Below are positions 60,038-64,000 of a DNA stretch of 64,000 nucleotides, one piece after another. Each line of letters opens with the position of its first letter. The first letter of the stretch is position 1. The notes beneath the pieces are model-generated. The model worked only from the letters and a program-made list of their open reading frames with translations. It ran no database searches and had not been told where the DNA came from. Origin of the DNA: Icerya purchasi (taxonomy: Eukaryota > Arthropoda > Insecta > Hemiptera > Monophlebidae); NCBI GenBank assembly GCA_039619475.1, contig CM077115.1, positions 505,507,352-505,571,351 on the forward strand. The letters run 5' to 3'. Made by a program: the position numbers and the translations under genes.

Positions 60038-63000
60038 TTCCCAAATCTAATTGCAATAGCATAATCCTTTATTCTTGTTCAGGACAAATTTATGGAAGTT
60101 CTAATTCGACTTCCCGTGCTTTTATACATCAATTTTAATCTTGCGGAATTAGTCAAGAGTTGTTTTTTTTTTTTTGTTTTTTTTTTTTTTTATCGCGTAC
60201 CTTATTGCCGAATTTCATACAATTTCTATGCTAGAATAATCAGTGCAGTATCATCTGTGGGCAACTTGGAATTCCTACATGTTCAAGTAGCAAATTATAG
60301 GGGGTATATTGAAAATAGAGTAACCCGGCCCTACTGCGTAATTCGTTATTTTATCGTTATATTCATTTTCGACCTAGAATTCCCTTTCAGAGTTTTTTTT
60401 TCTTTTTTTTTTCCCCTTTCAGAGTTGACTTATAGACCGTTTTAAATGTTTTTCTTTTATTCCTGTTTCATTCATGTTCTCCACTATACGAAACAACTAA
60501 ATCAAATAGGCAAAAGCCTTAAGTTTTTATTAATATCTGATATATACGAGAGCTCTAAGAAGTGGTCTGATTTTTCCTCTCTGAGCTCAACGTGATTATC
60601 GCGTATATTAATTTTTCGACATTTAGCTACTGGCCATAACTTTTCGCTATAGCAATCGAGGGACGTTAATAATCTCGAGATTAGTAAATTAGTCTAAGCT
60701 CTATTGGAAATAATCCCCTTCCTTAAAAGAATAATTAATCATTTTTATTAACAGGAAGGTTAATATTTATAAGTGTTAAAATCTTTCACCCGAATATTTG
60801 GTTTCGGTGTTTTGACTATTTCATTGGAAGATTTTGCTCTTTATAATAAAATTACGTACAAATTAAATTTAATAACCGGCCACCGTAATGATATATTTTT
60901 GGTTGTATCCACAGCGGACAAATAATTTATTTCCGTTATTCGAAGTTTTTGAATACTTTCTTTTTTGCATCCGTAACTTCCTTCTTTTCATGCGCGATTT
61001 TATTTATTTAACACATACATATATATATAATTATTTGCTCAGGCAGGTATTTTTTCTTTACTTATCTCGTATTTCAACTAAAATTTTCGTATTTATGCCG
61101 TTTGAGAATTGTTTCTCCTCCTACTTACATACATATATACAACTCTCTAACACGGATATAATTCGCAATGACTACTCGCTCATTAATTTATATCGAATTT
61201 CTCCTTTTCAATATTGTTTTTTGTAATTGTATTATCATAGTAAAACTTCACAAAGGGGGAGACTGTTTTCATATTCCCGATCCTATACGCGTAGAATCCT
61301 GCGGACGCGATATATTACGAAAAATTTTCTACCAACGAAATACTGAAAACTCGGAAATTAATAAATTCTATATCACAACAGGAAAGCTACATGTGTTATC
61401 CTGATGTATACGAAGTTCTTTGAACAGAGAATTCGTGAACACAACTTCGAAGTTTGGATATTTCTGTTTCCACATTAATGGATAGATCGCTGACCCTTAT
61501 AGCGGGTATGATGATCGGAGAAGAAATTGATAAGCGTTTTGCACGACAACGTTACGAATGCAATAAAGAAGCATTTCAGAGTTTTTGCGTATGCGCTATT
61601 AAAAAGAAGTAACAATTAGGATTGTGTGGAAAAGGCCGCGAAAAGTCTACGCAGTTTCGGATATACAAAAACATCGATGTAACGATGATTAAACGGTTCG
61701 CGAGGTGGCTGTATTTTTAAAATTTCCGGAGAAAATGACGTCGAAGCAATTTATATCGAAGACTGTAAAACATTTCGAACAACAAGATATTATTCGTAAT
61801 GCAGAGAGTGTGGTGACCTTTTAAACATTTTCGTCTGATTTTGACTGCTCGTGGCAAAGCACGAACTATTTTCGACACGCCATCGGCGTCACCGTTTGAA
61901 TGTCAACAGTATGAGAACCGGTGTCAGAATTACACATATATGTATATTTATCGCCGGTCAATGAAGATACGATTACGATCAGAGAGAGCCTTATATCAGT
62001 CCACCGCCGGACGTAGGCCTTAATGTCTTCCGATTATTTATTTCTATCTTGTGTTTTTCTTAAGCCAATTTGTCCCGGCTACTCTGACACCATATTGCCA
62101 ACGAGTTAATAATCTACCTACTCTTTTTTCTCTATCTCTGTGAGCCACCATTTCATCACACTCCCCGTCATCCGTTCTTACCGCATCCTCGAGATACATG
62201 TGTTTCCTCACGCATGTATTTCTTTTTCAGTCCGCTCGTCCGATGTGTTCGACATTAACCTTTCGTGTGCCGTTTGGGTTTTGTTTTTGTTCAGTTTTGT
62301 TTTTTTTTTTTTAAAAATTCAGTGAAGCACACTGGCGATACAATCGGTTGTGTATAACGTTTTCATTTCGTAACATGTTATCCAAAAGTTACCCACAATA
62401 ATGGTTTTCTGCGATGATTTTCATTCATTTTCTTTTTTAGTTATACGCACACTCCGTCATACTGTTTCAACATTTCCACCGTTTATTTTTATTTGCTTTA
62501 TTGATTCAGTAGTCTTGTGTGTGTGTGAACATGTGTACAACTCCTAAACGGTGATGAGCGAGTAGAGGAGTGAAGAGATTTTTAGAAAAATGTTGTGTAG
62601 TACGGAAATAAAGTGTTAACTAAAGAGGAACTCTGTAGACCAATACGGACACAAACACGACGTAAGAAATCGGCAAATTTGTTGAAAGTTTTTTAAGTTT
62701 TCATTTTTTGAAGTATAGCTACCAAACTCCCTCCGTCGATAATAGATTTCAGATTGGCCATATTTCAATCGAAGACGCTCGTCCGCGCATACTCTATCTG
62801 TCAAAACGCCGTTGACTTCTGAACTCGTTAAATTCTCTCTTACAATGACGCAGTACCGTCGTTTCTAATTAGAACAATTCAGTTGCGATTGCGTAAGAGG
62901 AATAAAACTCGATGGTCTTGTAAGAGTATCCCCCCCCCCGCCCCCGTCAGCTTATTATCAGTACATTTTTCTTTTGTTTTTGTCTGTGTGCATTTACCAT

Positions 63001-64000
63001 TAATTAGTTTCTTACAATACAAGTACAAGTCTCGACAAACAAGCCATTCGATGCCTTGTATATAAGCGTTCATTTAACGGTGAATTGCATCGCGGATTCA
63101 TTACTAATTCTTCAATACTTGTGCGCATTGTTCGGAACTGAATAGTCGCGTTTTTTGCAAACGGCATTGACGCAGTATTTTAGTAGTACCTTTGCGTCGT
63201 TGCATTTGTTTTTGTATACGAGAAATCATCTGTGTGCTATTTCTTCTATCGCACCGTTATAATTCACCGTACGTATCTGTCGACTTTTGCGGATTTTTTT
63301 ATAAGGCTGCTCTATCTGGAAGATCGGCAGAGATCTACTGTTTATTAAAACGTCTAGCGCTCAAGCACGATTTACAGACGGATATGATGTGGTACGGAAT
63401 GCGAATGACTAATTTGCAATCTGGTACTTATCCTTATCTGTATTATGCGTTGAACTGCCGTATTGATTATATTGCTGGCAGGTTGTTTCTTCATACGATC
63501 ACCGTTTGTGATTGAACGATCGCCAGTGATCGAAATGAACGTTTATGTAAGTTGTTTGCCGCGAGACCGGAATACATACATGTAAAATAAAAGCCGTCTT
63601 CGGAAAAGGAAATACAACATGGCTCCGGCGTAGAAAGCAAAAAAGAGAATAACTAGCGGCCATGTTTGCCAGCGTCGGCGAAAATGCCCTATTATCGCTC
63701 TAAGGAATAAGCAGCTTTTTGCCATCTGCGAGCTGCTGCCGAGAAGTTGTGCGATAGCTTCCTGATTCGAACCTGCTCTTTTCTTTTGTTTGCTGAAGAG
63801 GAGGAATGACCGTAATCTCGCGAAACTAACATCTTCAGATGAAACATTGACCAGATTAATATTTAGAAATTGCGCCGAACATTAATTTGCCTATTATTTA
63901 GAATCGTTCACTTTTTCCCACTATCGAAAAAAAAAGAGAGAAACAAAATCATCTACACGTCATCACTAGACGGCTGGCTGCATATTAATTTATCAGACGG
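60038..64000. other. Unannotated DNA to the end of the window
   Basis: No supported gene. T-runs occur at 60164-60190, a short TA tract at 61017-61028, and a C-rich run at 62931-62946. The frames at 60092-60445, 60888-61226 and 63192-63515 carry no recognisable domain. The composition in the last kilobase is somewhat less AT-rich. Confidence 0.4.

Noticed and set aside
63192..63515. 107-codon + strand frame near the end of the window
   Set aside because: No recognisable domain and unremarkable context.

Overview
This is a eukaryotic, AT-rich, almost entirely non-coding window. It most likely comes from a large intron region of an arthropod gene. An insect, perhaps a hymenopteran, is my best guess, based on the transposon mix, the CpG-retaining unique DNA and an insect-type integrin alpha exon; this placement is inference and could be wrong. 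There is no bacterial gene organisation. Most open frames of 60-110 codons are noise or fragments of dead transposons.

Only one piece of host coding sequence can be supported. It is a 122-bp exon on the + strand (39741-39862) with a good 3' splice site and a consensus 5' splice site. It encodes an integrin alpha-subunit beta-propeller segment (LIIGAPEA...RGGAVYRC...C). I found no neighbouring exon of that gene on either side, so the flanking introns may be tens of kilobases long, and the rest of the window probably lies inside or next to that gene.

The remaining recognisable content is transposon wreckage. (1) An RNase H-bearing, I-superfamily-like LINE family has copies at 1.35-2.26 kb (RT with FADD), 9.46-10.31 kb, 52.2-52.9 kb (-), 58.74-58.97 kb (-) and 59.09-60.04 kb. 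(2) A second RNase H LINE type occurs at 41.29-41.80 kb and 53.48-54.35 kb (-). (3) R1-like LINE tails occur at 16.78-17.12 kb (-) and 41.80-42.60 kb (-). (4) RTE-like LINE tails with GAA-rich ends occur at 29.70-29.96 kb and 34.63-34.79 kb (-). (5) A tRNA-derived SINE family is present at 18.6, 24.2 and 47.7 kb (all -), with a tail remnant at 16.34 kb and a doubtful relative at 50.95 kb. (6) A mariner DD34D transposase 3' half lies at 3.97-4.46 kb, and a pogo/Tigger-like 3' end at 37.04-37.48 kb (-).

Structural oddities stand out more than the genes. Two hairpins at 50.13-50.26 and 50.32-50.74 kb have unrelated arms but nearly the same 24-nt loop in opposite orientation. An unclassified 1.2-kb dispersed repeat is present at 35.7-36.9 kb, and again at 10.5-12.9 kb with its left half inverted. 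An exact 50-bp tandem duplication lies at 48.0 kb, and a small array of heat-shock-element-like palindromes at 5.7 kb. Simple repeats (TA, TTA, GAA, homopolymers) are frequent. Several CpG-richer unique stretches (25.6-26.5, 27.6-28.5, 44.6-45.1, 48.8-49.4 kb) could be regulatory, but nothing in the sequence proves it.
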